Shown: positions 22,300 to 34,099 of the stretch, piece by piece
Layout of the letters: each line of letters opens with the position of its first letter
Numbering within the stretch: position 1 is the stretch's first letter
NCBI RefSeq assembly: GCF_000004195.4
Contig: NC_030683.2
Coordinates: forward strand, 51,845,358-51,909,357
Length of the DNA stretch: 64,000 nt
Reading direction: 5' to 3'
Source of the DNA: Xenopus tropicalis
Taxonomy: Eukaryota > Chordata > Amphibia > Anura > Pipidae
Translations under genes and position numbers: made by a program
Notes under the pieces: generated by a model
The model's database searches: none
What the model was told of the DNA's origin: nothing
The model's input: the letters and a program-made list of their open reading frames with translations, nothing else

Positions 22300-24300
22300 A
22301 TAGATCTTTCAGTTGGAAATAAAGGACAGTTGCCATTGACTTTTTCATGATCTCAACAGCTTTAAGAAGGCATATATTTACTTTTGGATTGTCACAGTTT
22401 TGATGCATAATAAGAAACATTTGTGTTTTAGCCATAATTATAATGTTATTTTTGCACTTACTATTAATTATGAATATATTTGAGTATTTTTGGATTAAGA
22501 AATTAATTAATTAATTGTGCTCTCACAAACCAGGAAGTAGAATATGATTTTAATTTCAGTTTCATGTCTTGCCCTGTTAAATGCAAAAAAAACCAAAACA
22601 AAATGTATAGACCCTAATGAAAGCAGCCCCATAGCATGATGCTACAAAGCTAAAATATGAATTATAATTTTTAAATAGAAGTTACATGTCCCAATGTACA
22701 TATACTGTATATGCATATCTGCAGGGTTACAATTTTTTTTCCCGATTCAAAACATACTAAATAAGGAACATTATTTGTCTCAGTATTTCTACCATGCTGA
22801 AGGTCACTTAAAATGATGATTTGGTCATCCACTCTTTAAGTGTTTGTTGGTCACATTATGTAGTGTATCCCTGAACATGATTGGTATTCAGTACATAGTA
22901 TATATTTAATCTAATCTACAGAAAAGCAATCATTTGCATATTGATTGAAAGAGTCCAGACATGGTTGTTGCCCTTGATGATTAGACGAGCAAGTCCTACA
23001 GAAGCTGATAGTACTGCACTTCACACAACAACAAAATAAAGAGTGCACTAGTTGGTGTAATATGGCACATAATTCTCTGATTAGTAAATAGTGCTGTCAC
23101 ATAAAACTGATTACATTCTTAAGCTCTCAGGAATTTAGTTGCAACATATTTTTTTCTCTATCTTTTAGGAGACTTAAAAGGTCTGACAAGCAGTGGAATT
23201 GTAATGTGCAGCAGCTTAAGAAAGATATTATAGAAATACATTCGCTGACATGATTTCCCAACACTGCTGAAGAGTAATTCAATGGTGTAAAATGTCCTTA
23301 ATAATTAAATAGAAAATGTAGCATTTTACTATGGGTGCAATGTAACTCGAGCACAGATACTAAGTAAACTATTTCTTGGAGTATTGATGGGAACATTAGC
23401 AGTGATTTTAAGCTCAAAATCAAGATCTGCTTTGAAACTATGCAAATCAGTGTTGGAAATTTATGGAAATTGCCAGCTATGAAAAAAACTGTCAAGGTAA
23501 TCTATGCAGTGTAGATACATACGTACAAAAAATCAGTATGTACAGAAATCAAGTCTAGACAATTCTTAATTTAAAAGTGTTGGCTTAGCTGCAGACATAA
23601 CAAATAATCTCATATGTTGTTCTACACATTAAAGAAAAATAATTTCATCCTGAATCCAATATCAGTTAGATAAATCCTATGGTACAAATGTGTTTATTAT
23701 AGGAGGTAAAGTAGTCACCCATTGCAGTTTATTTGTTTATGTACTATTCTTTTTGTGCAATCACTGAATTCACAGGTAAATTTGTTAGGTGACTGTCTAT
23801 TATAGATTTTGGGTATCAGGAATAATGGCAGTTTATAAATCAAATCCTATGAAAAGGGTAAAAGTTTTGCCCACCTTCACTTTGACTAGTCCCCAAAAAA
23901 CAGTTTATACAGCATACAGCAGGGCCTGATCAGAGTTGGGAAGAGGGATCTGTTTCCTTATTCAGGCTAGACATTTCCTTGGTAGTTTCTAATTGGCCAA
24001 GGTTGTCAGGTGTCTCTAGTCTTAAAAAGGGACAGTTACTACAGTATGTGCTTGGTCTTTTTGGAATCCCGTGTGTTGCAGAGCCTGATTTAGGAGTCCT
24101 TAATAGAAGTAGCTTTGAGGATAAATTAGGTTATATTTTCCTTGTAGTGAGAGTCAGGCTTAGGGTAGTTATTAGAGCAGAAGAGGCTCCAACAATGAGA
24201 ATAAGTAGCCTGGGTGTCACCCACCAGAGAAAAGAATAAAGCTGTCAAATTCAGGAACAGAAATATTCCAGAAGAAACATCAAATGAGGGCCTTCTACTG
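22300..24300. other. Intronic spacer, no recognised feature
   Basis: AT-rich. The open frame 23979-24239 has no recognisable domain. An acceptor-like tatcttttag near 23160 is not followed by a convincing coding exon. Confidence 0.4.
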
Positions 24301-24308
24301 TGGTAACT

Positions 24309-24450
24309 AGTGATGGGCGAAATGTTTCGCCAGGCATGGATTCACGGAAAAATTTGCCGCACGTCCAAAAATTGTTGCAAGAATAGTTGCGCGTCCAGAA
24401 ATTGTCGCAAGAATAGTCATGGACGTCAAAAGAATAGTTGCACTGCCAAA
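24309..24450 (+). mobile_element. Truncated hAT-type MITE (left end only) joined to a LINE
   Basis: Begins TAGTGATGGGCGAAATG and continues with gccaggcatggattcacgg, then gcgcgtccagaaattgtcgc-type internal repeats. The right terminus is absent: sequence passes directly into L2/CR1 coding sequence near 24450. Confidence 0.7.
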
Positions 24451-25088
24451 TTGCTGTTCAGTTGTGGTCTCCAGTGCTCAAACGGGACATTATTGGATTA
24501 GAGAGGGTCCAGAGAATGGCAACTAAGTTGGTGAAGGGTATGGAAAGTCTCAGTTATGAAGAAAGACTGGCCAAGTTGGGTCTGTTTACACTGGAGAAGA
24601 GGCGCTTAAGAGGTGACATAATAACTATGTATAAATATATAAGGGGATCATATAATAACCTCTCTAATGCTTTATTTACCAGTAGGTCCTTCCAACTGGC
24701 ACAAGGGGACTCACTCCGTTTAGAAGAAGGGAGGTTCTGTTTAAATATTCAGGAAGGATTTTTTACTGTGAGAGCTGTAAAGTTGTGGAATTCCCTCCCC
24801 GAATCAGTTGTGCTGGCTGATACATTATATAGCTTTAAAAAGGGGTTGGATGGCTTCTTAGTGAGGGAATTCAGGGTTATGGGACATAGCTCTTAGTACA
24901 AGTTGATCCAGGGACTGGTCCGATTGCCATCTTGGAGTCAGGAAGGAATTTTTTCCCCTCTGCAGCAAATTTGAGAGGCTTCAGATGGGGTTTTTTGCCT
25001 TCCTCTGGATCAACTAGAAGGTAGGCATTATGGTTGAACGTGATGGACGTACGTCTTTTTTCAACCTAACTTACTATGTTACTATGAT
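24451..25088 (+). mobile_element. 5'-truncated L2/CR1-like LINE, distinct subfamily, with conserved 3' UTR
   Basis: The frame to 24896 encodes the C-terminal end of the polymerase ORF: QLWSPVLKRDIIGLERVQRM, KLVKGMESLSYEERL, LEKRRLRGDIITMYKY, then FTVRAVKLWNSLPES and a stop. It resembles but clearly differs from the two near-identical LINEs at 1971 and 44680. The 3' UTR carries gattgccatcttggagtcag, gaaggaattttttcccc, ggttttttgccttcctctgg and gtcttttttcaacc, the conserved tail of L2/CR1 elements. It ends in short actatg repeats. Confidence 0.88.
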
Positions 25089-25093
25089 ACTAT

Positions 25094-25664
25094 GGGGCAC
25101 ATTTACTAACCCACGAACGGGCCGAATGCGTCCGATTGCGTTTTTTTCGTAATGATCGGTATTTTGGGATTTTTTCGGAAATTATCGCGACTTTTTCGTT
25201 ACCAATACGATTTTTGCGAAAAAACGCGAGTTTTTCGTAGCCATTCCAAAAGTTGCGCAAAATCTGGCGATTTTTTCGTAGCGTTAAAACTTGCGCAAAA
25301 AGTCGCGATTTTTTCGTACAGTTAAACCTTGCGCGAAACGTCGCGCCTTTTAAGTTTTAACGCTGCGAAAAAGGCGCGACTTTTCGCGCAAGTTTTAACG
25401 CTATGAAAAAAACGCCAGATTTTGCGCCAACTTTCGGAATGGCTACGAAAAACTTGCGTTTTTTCGCGCAAGTCGTAATGGCTACGAAAAACTCACGTTT
25501 TTTCGCGCAAATCGTATTGGTAACGAAAAAGTCGCGATAATTTCCGAAAATTCGTAAAGGCGCCGAAAAAATCGCAAAAAATACGAAAAAGTCGCAAAAT
25601 GTTCGTTTTCCAATCGGAATTTTTCCAATTCGGATTCGAATTCGTGTCTTAGTAAATCAGCCCC
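25094..25664 (-). mobile_element. Long foldback MITE, GGGGCTGATTTACTAAGACACG family (reverse copy)
   Basis: Inverted relative to 20984-21491. It starts ggggcacatttactaacc and ends cttagtaaatcagcccc, flanked by TAT and TTA. The same core words appear in mirrored order (ttttttcgtagcgttaaaac, gttttaacgctgcgaaaaa). It has inserted immediately at the 3' tail of the L2-like LINE. Non-coding. Confidence 0.85.
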
Positions 25665-25669
25665 TTAGT

Positions 25670-26690
25670 ATTGTAATATTATACCTGTAAACTGTCCTGA
25701 GACTCATAAAATAAACAGTTAACTATTGTTTTCAAGAACCATTGGTGCCCGACTTATTGAGGGATCTCTGTGGACCCACCAGACCAAAAAAGAATGTGGG
25801 TGAGTTTTTATGTATTAAGTTCTAAACTCACATTTTGATAAATCTGCCCCTAGATATATAACCTTTCCAAATGAAGTATACTGTGTAAAAAATATGTGAC
25901 TCCTCTACTAGTCATATGGTAAGCATGCCAACTAACCAGACACGCAGAGGTAAATGCCAAATTATTTCCAAAACGGGAACAGAGAGGCTTCACAATGAAC
26001 AAATCCTCATTCGGTATGATACATAGAAAAGAATATTTGCCAATAGCGTGTTAAAGTTTTATTAATATAAAATAAAATCACCTGCTAAATGTAGGCAACT
26101 CACAAACTGAAGATTTACAAAGCATATAATAATTGAAGTTGGTAACTCAGTCCATATCTGCAGCTCTACGTGTTTCATGTGATGTGCGTCACATTTTCTC
26201 AGGAGCAAATATTAATACATCAATCTATACTAAAGAGTGCTACAGCATAAGTACAGCTTCTAAATAGCATTTCACTATTATAAACAAATTGAAGACTTGT
26301 ATGAACAATCAAAGCCAAATATATTTTTCGAATGCAATCGAATAATATAGAATTTCCACTTAAAAAGTTAATGTTTAACTACCTGCTGACTCTTTCATAT
26401 ACAAAAGTTCTGTTATTGTCAGATTTTATTTTATCAGTATTTCTTTGTAATATCCAAGTGATTAATTTTTATATCATATTGTACAGTTTCATGAACAGTG
26501 GGTTGCTATGAGAACTGCAATTTGAAAGGAATGGCATTTAGCAGTAGAGATTTCTGTTGGTTATATCTTTGCTTATTTTGAAACATTTTGATATATTGTT
26601 TTTGATCCGTTTCTATGAGCCTTGACAGATTTGTCATTTTAGAGAGCTTAGTTCCAGGGTTTAACAGCCTCCTTTGGTCTGACATTAAAA
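25670..26690. other. Intronic spacer with old repeat remnants
   Basis: 25800-25855 ends in attttgataaatctgcccct, typical of MITE termini in this genome. 26160-26210 (ctacgtgtttcatgtgatgt) resembles old repeats of the kind seen at 57955. Nothing is well bounded. Confidence 0.4.
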
Positions 26691-26696
26691 ACCCCT

Positions 26697-26710
26697 ATAT
26701 AACTATATAT

Positions 26711-26749
<39 letters not shown>

Positions 26750-26768
26750 CTATACTATATATATAATA
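26697..26768. repeat. (TA)n microsatellite
   Basis: Imperfect TA run with one aa interruption. Confidence 0.95.
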
Positions 26769-26866
26769 CAATACATGGCAGCTCATTTTCTCTATATAAC
26801 TGACCTTTTATTTAAATGGATATAGAAATGTTTAAGCTTACGATTTACTGAATAAACAGATGTCAA

Positions 26867-26907
26867 TATATATATATATATATATATACTTACAAATATA
26901 TATTACT
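26867..26907. repeat. (TA)n microsatellite
   Basis: Second TA run, separated by about 100 bp from the first. Confidence 0.9.
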
Positions 26908-26909
26908 GT

Positions 26910-28870
26910 ACAGTGTGCTAAAAATTTCTGGAAGGATAACCTAACAGAAGTTACTTTTCTTTGTAAGTATTGCTACACTTCTTACTATTACTTCTCACAC
27001 TTACCAATGAAAAGCCAAATTCTTAAATTTTTGTTTCCTATTTATCTCCCTTTAATGTTTTTTTTTTTTCAAATTAATTATTTGGTTTGTCATTAGAGTT
27101 TAATAATTGATTCAGTTGTATGCTTTACATGTAGCTTTCAAATGAAGGTCACTGACCCCCACAGTCAAAAAATGCATGTTCCATCTTGCAGTCTCTGTTT
27201 CAAACCACTGTCTGGTTGCTAATTTTGACGCTAATAACCAGATAGCTGCTGAAATACTATACTAGAAAACTTCTGATCAAAAAGCTAAATAAATTTAAAA
27301 AGACCAATTGAAAGTTGTCTTAGAAAATCACTCTCTACATCATACTAAAGGTTAATTTAAATGTGAACAACCTTTTTAAGGTTTAATGAATTCATTTAAT
27401 TAATCTAATTTTTTATCTGTCTACTTCTGATTTTTAAGTAATTAGAATATGTGAGTATGTATTAGGGCAGGGACAGAAGAAACAATAAAAAAATAAACAC
27501 TTTTAACCTATGGTAGTTAAACCTAGCAAAATAAAAAAGCCCTGTGGTGCAGATGTTGGTATTACTGCCTATTATGCCTGACTAGAATGAGCAGAAGATG
27601 GAGTCCAAGGGGATAACAATACAAGGTCATAAAGGAAAATGTCCCTGTGCACATGATAAACAATAGGCAACTCTATTAATTGAAAACACTTTAAGGAGAA
27701 TACTAATCTGAACTAACTCACTACTGACAAACACAAAATCATCAAAACAAATAAGCATTCTTTCATTTGGATTAGAGTGAGTTAAATACTCTTTAAAATT
27801 GAACACAGTCCAGCTTGACAGATCTAACTGTTATTTCAGTATATTAAAATGACTTTTCTTCTACATTTCTCAGTTGTTAGGCCTCAGCTGGCATTAACCT
27901 CATCTCTTTCCTCATCCTCTAGTTATAATTGATATTAATACAACCTGACATGTATGTTAAAGGGTAGATTACAATTAGTTTGTGAGCTATAAGGCAATTA
28001 AGTAGTGGACTTCATGCAGAGTTCACTGTCTTACAAATGTCAGCTGTTTCTTGAAGATGGCATCAACGATACAAGAGGACCAAACCATTTAGGTCTATTG
28101 TGCAAAGTAAAAAAAAAAAATATTTTTTATGTTTCCTTGTTTTTTTAAGTAGAAGAAGTAAGATATAAATATTAATTGTGATATACAGCAAATCCTTTAA
28201 GGTAGATCAGAAAACACCAAGATTATCCTAGTTCAAGGTTATATAACTTACTGAGATAATATTGAAAGGCTAGACAATAGCAGGTGCTTCTTTACCATAA
28301 CATATGATACACCAGGATGAGATTTAGTTACCTTTGTTCCTTCTTTAAGTTAAAACCTGTGACAGCAGCTATTTGTAGTGATAATGGAATATGTTTTTAG
28401 TTATTTATCCATTTAGTAATTTAGCTGTCAAATTGCAGCCACAATAGCAATATCAATATTTTCTTCCCTTTTTTAAAATCTCTAATGGATTTATCTAATA
28501 TGAAACTGCCCAGTCAGATATTTTTCCAATGTATTAACAGTTTCCTGAATTTTAACCAATTGGCATATTATCAAATGCAAATACTGGAGTCAATTTTGCA
28601 AAAAAAAGTCTGACTGATCTGAGCAGTCATAGACTATTCTATTGTAGGCTAAAGGATTGCTGAGCTCTAAAACTCTTGGGAGTTGGTCCCACTGCAAACT
28701 GCATTGTTCTCCAAATGCAGTCCTGTAGCAAGTTTGCATATATAATTTAATAAGATCCTTAACCTGTCAAATATATGTACTGTTTTTCCCAGTAAGCAAA
28801 ACATTTTCACATTACATATTTCATTTTGTATCTTTAAATTATATACAACAGACACAGACATCATCATTCG
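26910..28870. other. Intronic spacer, no recognised feature
   Basis: AT-rich. No transposon boundary or coding block recognised. Confidence 0.4.
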
Positions 28871-28872
28871 CA

Positions 28873-29072
28873 GTGGCCCCTGTCACAGTGAACTTACAAT
28901 CTAAGATCCTTGTCACATTCACATTCTTCAGTATCAAGTAACCTGCCAGTATGAGATGAAACAGGATCTCCCCTAGAAAACCCACAGCGATATGGTAAGA
29001 ACATAAAAAGACCATGTCCCAGTACTACAAGGCTGCAGTGTTAACCACGGAGCAACTGAGCAGCTCCTAATG
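28873..29072 (+). repeat. Vertebrate interspersed repeat (aaacccac...agaacat...taaccac type)
   Basis: The order cagtgaacttacaatctaag, aagtaacctgccagtatg, aacccacagcgatatgg, agaacataaaaagaccatg, aaggctgcagtgttaaccac is that of a repeat widespread in fish and amphibian genomes. The copy is diverged. The parent family is not determined here. Confidence 0.6.
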
Positions 29073-29079
29073 CAATTAC

Positions 29080-30056
29080 ATCTCGCAATAAGCAAATTCA
29101 ATTCTCATTGTTTTTTGTTAGTCTTGTTCATGTGAGGGCACCTGTCAAATACCTGTTTGCTGGACAATAACTTTAGCTTACTCACTTACTCACATTCAGA
29201 AAAGAACAATAGTATCTGTGATAGCCAGCTTACCATGAGTCATCACCTACACTGCCACTCAAATGCTGTGAATTAGAAACGAACAAAACCATTTGTCACA
29301 CAATTTGCAAATAAAATAGCCACCGAACTCCGCAAGCCCCTGGTACTATCCATGGTAATAAGAAATAGTTGAATGTAAAAAAAAAAGATACATTCTTGCA
29401 AGAGCCTTTGTGCAAAAGACAGGAGTTATATTTATGCATTGTTTGCCTTTGGTATAAGTTAATCAGGGAATTATATTATAAGCAATTATCAAAAGACTGC
29501 ACATTGCAGAGAGGCATTTTCTTTATATAATGCTTTATATTTGTAAGTGTCCCTAGATAAGGCGTTGTCTGTTCCCTTACACGAACATATCTTATTGTAT
29601 AAAGCTCATAAGAAGTAAGTTTGTAGTACATTTGTGAAAAATTTAATCACATGTTAAAAATCTAAAAATGAGTTGTTAATGGCTGTGCTTTTAAATATTA
29701 TTAAATCTGAGGCATGAAAGGAAACTGATCAAAGTGATTTTTTCATTTGACTGTCTTCAGTAATGCATCATTGTATCATTCATACTGAATATTAATCTGT
29801 TTGTTCATATTTTATTTTTTACCATTCTGTGCTAAAAATTTAAATGGCAGATTTACCAATGGTTGGATTTTTTTTGTGGTCAAAATGGAAAAAAAACACA
29901 CATTTTTTGTCATTTATTTTGCATCAAAAACACAAAAAGCACCAATGTAAAAATAAGCCGTATAAAATGTGTTGAGGTCAACGGAAAACTGTTCTAGGCA
30001 ACTTGTAAGAATTTTTATTTAATCAATGGTTTTAGAGGTTTTTGGTGATCTTTTCA
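29080..30056. other. Intronic spacer, no recognised feature
   Basis: AT-rich; a weakly MITE-like stretch at 29845-30050 ends shortly before the next hAT MITE. Confidence 0.4.
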
Positions 30057-30064
30057 TTTGTAAG

Positions 30065-30455
30065 TAGTGATGAGCAGATCTGTCCTGTTTCACTTCGCCA
30101 TAAAATTCGCAAAGCGGCAAGAAAATTAGTGAAACGGCGAAAAACTCGCGAAACGAATTTGTTGCGTTGTTTTTTTTGTCACCCCCATCTTTTTTTGTCA
30201 CCCGCGTCTATTTATTTTTTTGTCCCCACTTTTTGAGGCGAGCGTGGCCTTTTTTGGTGCGACCGTGCCCTTTTTTACACAACTGCGACTTTTTTGTCGC
30301 GACAGCGCCCAATTTGACACGCGCCAAAAAAAACCTGCGCACCAAATGTTTCTGGGGCGAATTTTCACGTAAGTTTCACAAAACAATTCGCCAATGGCCA
30401 AATTCAGAAATTCACTGAGAATCCATGGCTGGCGAAAAAAATTCGCTTATCACTA
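30065..30455 (+). mobile_element. hAT-type MITE, TAGTGATGAG family, longest copy
   Basis: Ends TAGTGATGAGCAGATctgtc and ttcgcttatcacta. Exact 8-bp direct repeats tttgtaag flank it at 30057-30064 and 30456-30463. The interior has the cgcgaaacg, ttcgccaatgg and ccatggctgg blocks and a T-rich centre. Confidence 0.93.
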
Positions 30456-30536
30456 TTTGTAAGCTCACACAAGTTGTTTTTTTATGTTTTAATTTTTATT
30501 CCACATTTTAATGCATTATTGCTGTTTATATATTTA

Positions 30537-30900
30537 GGGGGAGATTTATTAAGACACGAACGCTCAGAGCATTCATCCGAACCTAGGGTTTTCCGGATAA
30601 GGGATCTTTCTATAATTTGAATCTCCATAACTTAAGTTTGTTAAAAATCATTTAAATATTGAATAAACCCAATTTGATTATTTTTCCTCCAATAAGGATT
30701 AATTCTATCTTAGTTAGGATCAAGTACCCTTGTACTGTTTTATAATTACAGAGAAAAAGGAAATCATTTTTAAAAATTTGAATTATTTGCTTATAATGGA
30801 GTGCCTATAATGGAGATAATATGCAAGATGGCCTTTCCATAATTCGGAACTTTTTGGATAATTAATTTCCCAATAAGGGAAATTTCGCCTCCCCCAGTTA
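30537..30900 (-). mobile_element. Composite: GGGG-foldback terminus followed by a CAGGTATGG-family MITE
   Basis: 30537-30583 (aggggg...atttattaagacacgaac) is the end of the 20984-type foldback. From about 30590 (ttttccggataagggatc) to 30900 is a CAGGTATGG-family copy without clear termini, with gggatctttctataatttg, aataaacccaatttg and ggattaattctatcttag. Confidence 0.65.
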
Positions 30901-31038
30901 ATTGCCTGTTATCAAAAATTTCCATAGAAATGAATATATTAGTTGCTAAATTTCATTCTGGTAAACTGTAGCAAGTTATTGTTTCACAGTTTAATAAATG
31001 TCCCAAATGTTTGTTTGGCTTCAATAAAGTAATGATAG

Positions 31039-31334
31039 TACAGGTATAGGACCCATTATCCAGAATGCTTGGGACCAAGGGTATTCCAGATAAGGGATCT
31101 CCATACCTTAAGTCTACTAAAAAATCAATAAAAAATTAATTAAACCCAATAGGATTGTTTTGCATCCAATAAGGATTAATTGTACCTTAGTTGGGATCAA
31201 GTACAAGGTACTGTTTTATTTTTACAGAGAAAAAGAAAATCAATTGAAAATCTGAATTATTTGATTAAAATGGAGTCTATGGGAGACAGGCTTTCTGGAT
31301 AACGGGTTTCCAGATAATAGATCCCATACCTGTA
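31039..31334 (-). mobile_element. CAGGTATGG-terminal MITE (full length)
   Basis: Starts tACAGGTATAGGacccattatcc and ends tagatcccatacctgta, with TA at both junctions. Interior gttttgcatccaataagg, ttgggatcaagtacaaggta and aaaatggagtctatggg. The best-preserved copy in the window together with 10868. Confidence 0.87.
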
Positions 31335-31339
31335 TTGTA

Positions 31340-32060
31340 GTACTTGCCAAAATAAACATTGTTTCAGTTCATGCTCATTTAGACAATTATTTTAAATTAC
31401 ATATACATCTTCTAGTTCTATGCAAAGGCCTAACTGCTCCTGACTACATGCTGCTGAACTCTGCATCAGCCCTGCACCCCATGTTTGGATAAATGTTTAT
31501 TTGCTTTCAGTAATATTAGAAGAGTATTTTTTTTTTAATTGTGCAATGTATATACAGGAAAATATTAATTACAGTAAGTCCTACCACACTGGTATACCAG
31601 TATACCGAATATGAACATCCCCTTTAAGGTAATATGCTGCTACAGTACTCTTAATTCATTTAGTATAGAAAAAAAATTATTGTTTATTTACAGTATACTA
31701 CAACAATAATAGATTATGATTCTGTATCATGGGAGTTTTCAACAAAAATAATCTTTTTTTTTTGGTAAATCTCTTACAAAATGCTTTATAACTCAGTTTA
31801 AGTCTATTCTGATCACTATGCATGCATAGAAAGACCTTGTATGTGCATTTTTTGTGTACTATGGTATTAATTTTTTGCCACCAGCTAAGAAATTCTCTCG
31901 TTCATATAGGTTAGATAAACACCTTCAAGACAGGCAGGTACTTGACTAACACACTGTAGGTTCTACAGGCTATGGCAGTTAAATTGGTAAAATATTCCTT
32001 TGTTAAAAACAAATACAATACAAGAGTGAGATGAGTGAGAGTGAGAAAATGTGTTATACA
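31340..32060. other. Intronic spacer, no recognised feature
   Basis: AT-rich with a T run at 31747. Nothing else seen. Confidence 0.4.
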
Positions 32061-32464
32061 TTTAGTTTTAGGAGCACATTTACTAACATTTGTAATTTTT
32101 TTTAAGTTCTCGTGGATCACGGTTTTTAGAGCTAAAAATTTAGAATTATACTAACCATAGAAAAACTCCGAAAAAGACAAAACTTTGCAATTTAAAAGCT
32201 GTCATGGTCACGTAGAAGACACTGGGAGCTGTCCTAGGAAAATTGTATGGTTCACGGTTTTAGAGGTTTTTGGGGGGGTTTGTTTGCAAGTGCACAAAGA
32301 TTCTTACAAAAAAGAAAAAACAGAGGTTTTTGGGTTTGTTTCATTTTGCCTCCACATTTTAATTCCTGCATTTTATATCAGGATCTTTTTATGAAATGAC
32401 TAGATATTTTCAGTTTTAGTGAAAATGAGTTTTCTTGTAGTTTCAAAAAAACTCTACAACCACT

Positions 32465-33471
32465 AAAAGTTTGTTTAAAGAGAATTTTGTCCATTAAAAT
32501 GACAGATGGGAGTAATTTATCCAACACAAAACATATAGCACAAGAATTTTCAAATTATTACACTAAACTGTATAACTTAAAAGATGATCCCTTAACTCCA
32601 CAACCGGACCAAAATAAGATTACAAATTTTATTACTAAGTTATCCTTACCATTTCTATCAGAAAATCAAACTGAATTTCTTAATGCGCCTATAACACAAG
32701 AGGAAGTGACCTCTACAATAAAACTACTTACAAATTATAAGGCCCCTGGACCAGATGGTTTTTCAAATAACGTCTACAAAAAAATATCAGGCCCCTTAGT
32801 TCCAACGCTAACTTAACTTTTCAATTCCCTACACAAAAAGTAATCAAAATTGCTTTTCGTGCCAGATTAGATCCCCTTGTCTTCTGGTTGCACTAGATGC
32901 AGAAAAAGCCTTCGATAGGGTCTCCTGGCTTAATTTAAAAAAGGTTTTAGAAAAGTTTGGCTTCTCAGGCATATTTTTAGAACACATTCTTACATTATAT
33001 AAATATCCATCAGCATTAATTCAAGCCAATGGTCAATCTTCCACTAGCTTTTCACTTACAAACGGTACCCGACAGGGATGTCCCCTTTTGCCACTAATGT
33101 TTGTTTTACTTAGTAGTAGTAGTAGTTCTAAGTAATCATCGTAAGGAATGGAATGGAAAAATGTCAAGGTTTGCTAAAGGGTATACATGTAAATGTAAGA
33201 TTTATTATGCTTGGTCTCTCGATTTGTTTACTTCCTTCCCCTCCCCCCCCTTTTTTTTTCTTTTACTCCCCTTCTCATTTTTCTTTTTCTCTTCATCTTC
33301 CTTTTCTCTGATCTCTTTTCTTTAAATTGTATAATGTATAGTTAATACAAAAGTTTACAAGGCCTTTGAGTTAACACTACTGACGATATTAACATGTCTA
33401 AAGGCTACATTCGTGTTGTTCTGTTTTATTGTTTTGAAATAAAAATTGTCAATAAAAAAAGTTTGTTTAAA
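32465..33471 (+). mobile_element. L1-like LINE, internally deleted, with 15-bp target duplication
   Basis: Direct repeats aaaagtttgtttaaa lie at 32465-32479 and 33457-33471. Inside, 32487-32816 encodes the region just before the polymerase palm (EEVTSTIKLL, then KAPGPDGFSNNVYKK). A break follows, then 32884-33100 in another frame encodes VALDAEKAFDRVSWLN and TRQGCPLLPLMFVL. After that the sequence jumps into 3' UTR (33112 onward) and ends gaaataaaaattgtcaat plus A-run. The YADD catalytic block, the rest of ORF2 and all 5' sequence are missing. The protein type is L1 rather than the CR1/L2 type elsewhere in the window. Confidence 0.88.
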
Positions 33472-33746
33472 TAAAGAAAATTACTTCTACAAATCTCTAT
33501 GGTGAACAATAACAGGACGATGGGGTGTTATGACCACCTCTTATTTCTCTTTACTAATAACAATGTCTCTTCTCTTTCCTCTTCTCTAGGAAACAAGGCC
33601 ACATGGATGGATTCTTGGCCTGCTCACTTATGCAGTTTCATGCTGAATTCCACTGTGTGTGCCTGCACCCAGACCAAAGTAATGGCTCTAAGTGCAGGCA
33701 CAACTATTATCTGCAGGCCAAGAATCCTTCCTGTGTGACATTGGCC

Positions 33747-34094
33747 TAAAGGTGGCCATACACGCACCGATATTATCGTACGAAACCTCGTTTCGTACGA
33801 TAATCGGTGCGTGTATGGTATGTCAGCGAGCCGACCGATGTCGCAGGAAGCTGCTGAAATCGGTCGGCTCGTCGATCGGCCAGGTTAGAAAATTTTGATC
33901 GGGCGCCATAGAAGGCGCCTGACCAAAATTCTCCCTTCAGAGCTGAATCGGCAGAAGGAGGTAGAAATCCTATTGTTTCTACCTCCTTACCTGCCGATTC
34001 AGCCCTGAATGGTGTGTGGCGGATCTGACGATGTTTCGTGCGACCGATGGTCGTACGAAACATCGTCGGATCACCACGTGTATGGCCAGCTTTA
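33747..34094. mobile_element. MITE made of three consecutive hairpins, TAAAGGTGGCCATACACG ends
   Basis: The termini taaaggtggccatacacg and cgtgtatggccagcttta are inverted repeats. Next to the left end, cgtacgaaac and gtttcgtacg bracket a hairpin. Near the right end, gatgtttcgtgcgacc pairs with ggtcgtacgaaacatc. In the centre, gctgaatcggcag and ctgccgattcagc form a third hairpin around gaggtagaaa/tttctacctc. GC-rich relative to the flanks. No flanking duplication is obvious, so the class is not settled. Confidence 0.83.
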
Positions 34095-34099
34095 GACTT

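Noticed and set aside
23155..23240. Acceptor-like ctatcttttag followed by an open stretch as an nrg3 exon
   Set aside because: The translation matches no neuregulin segment and no donor fits.
33112..33470. Stretch after the L1 break as a separate gene (74-aa frame with S/F-rich end)
   Set aside because: It lies inside the 15-bp target duplications and ends in an A-run, so it is the L1 3' UTR.
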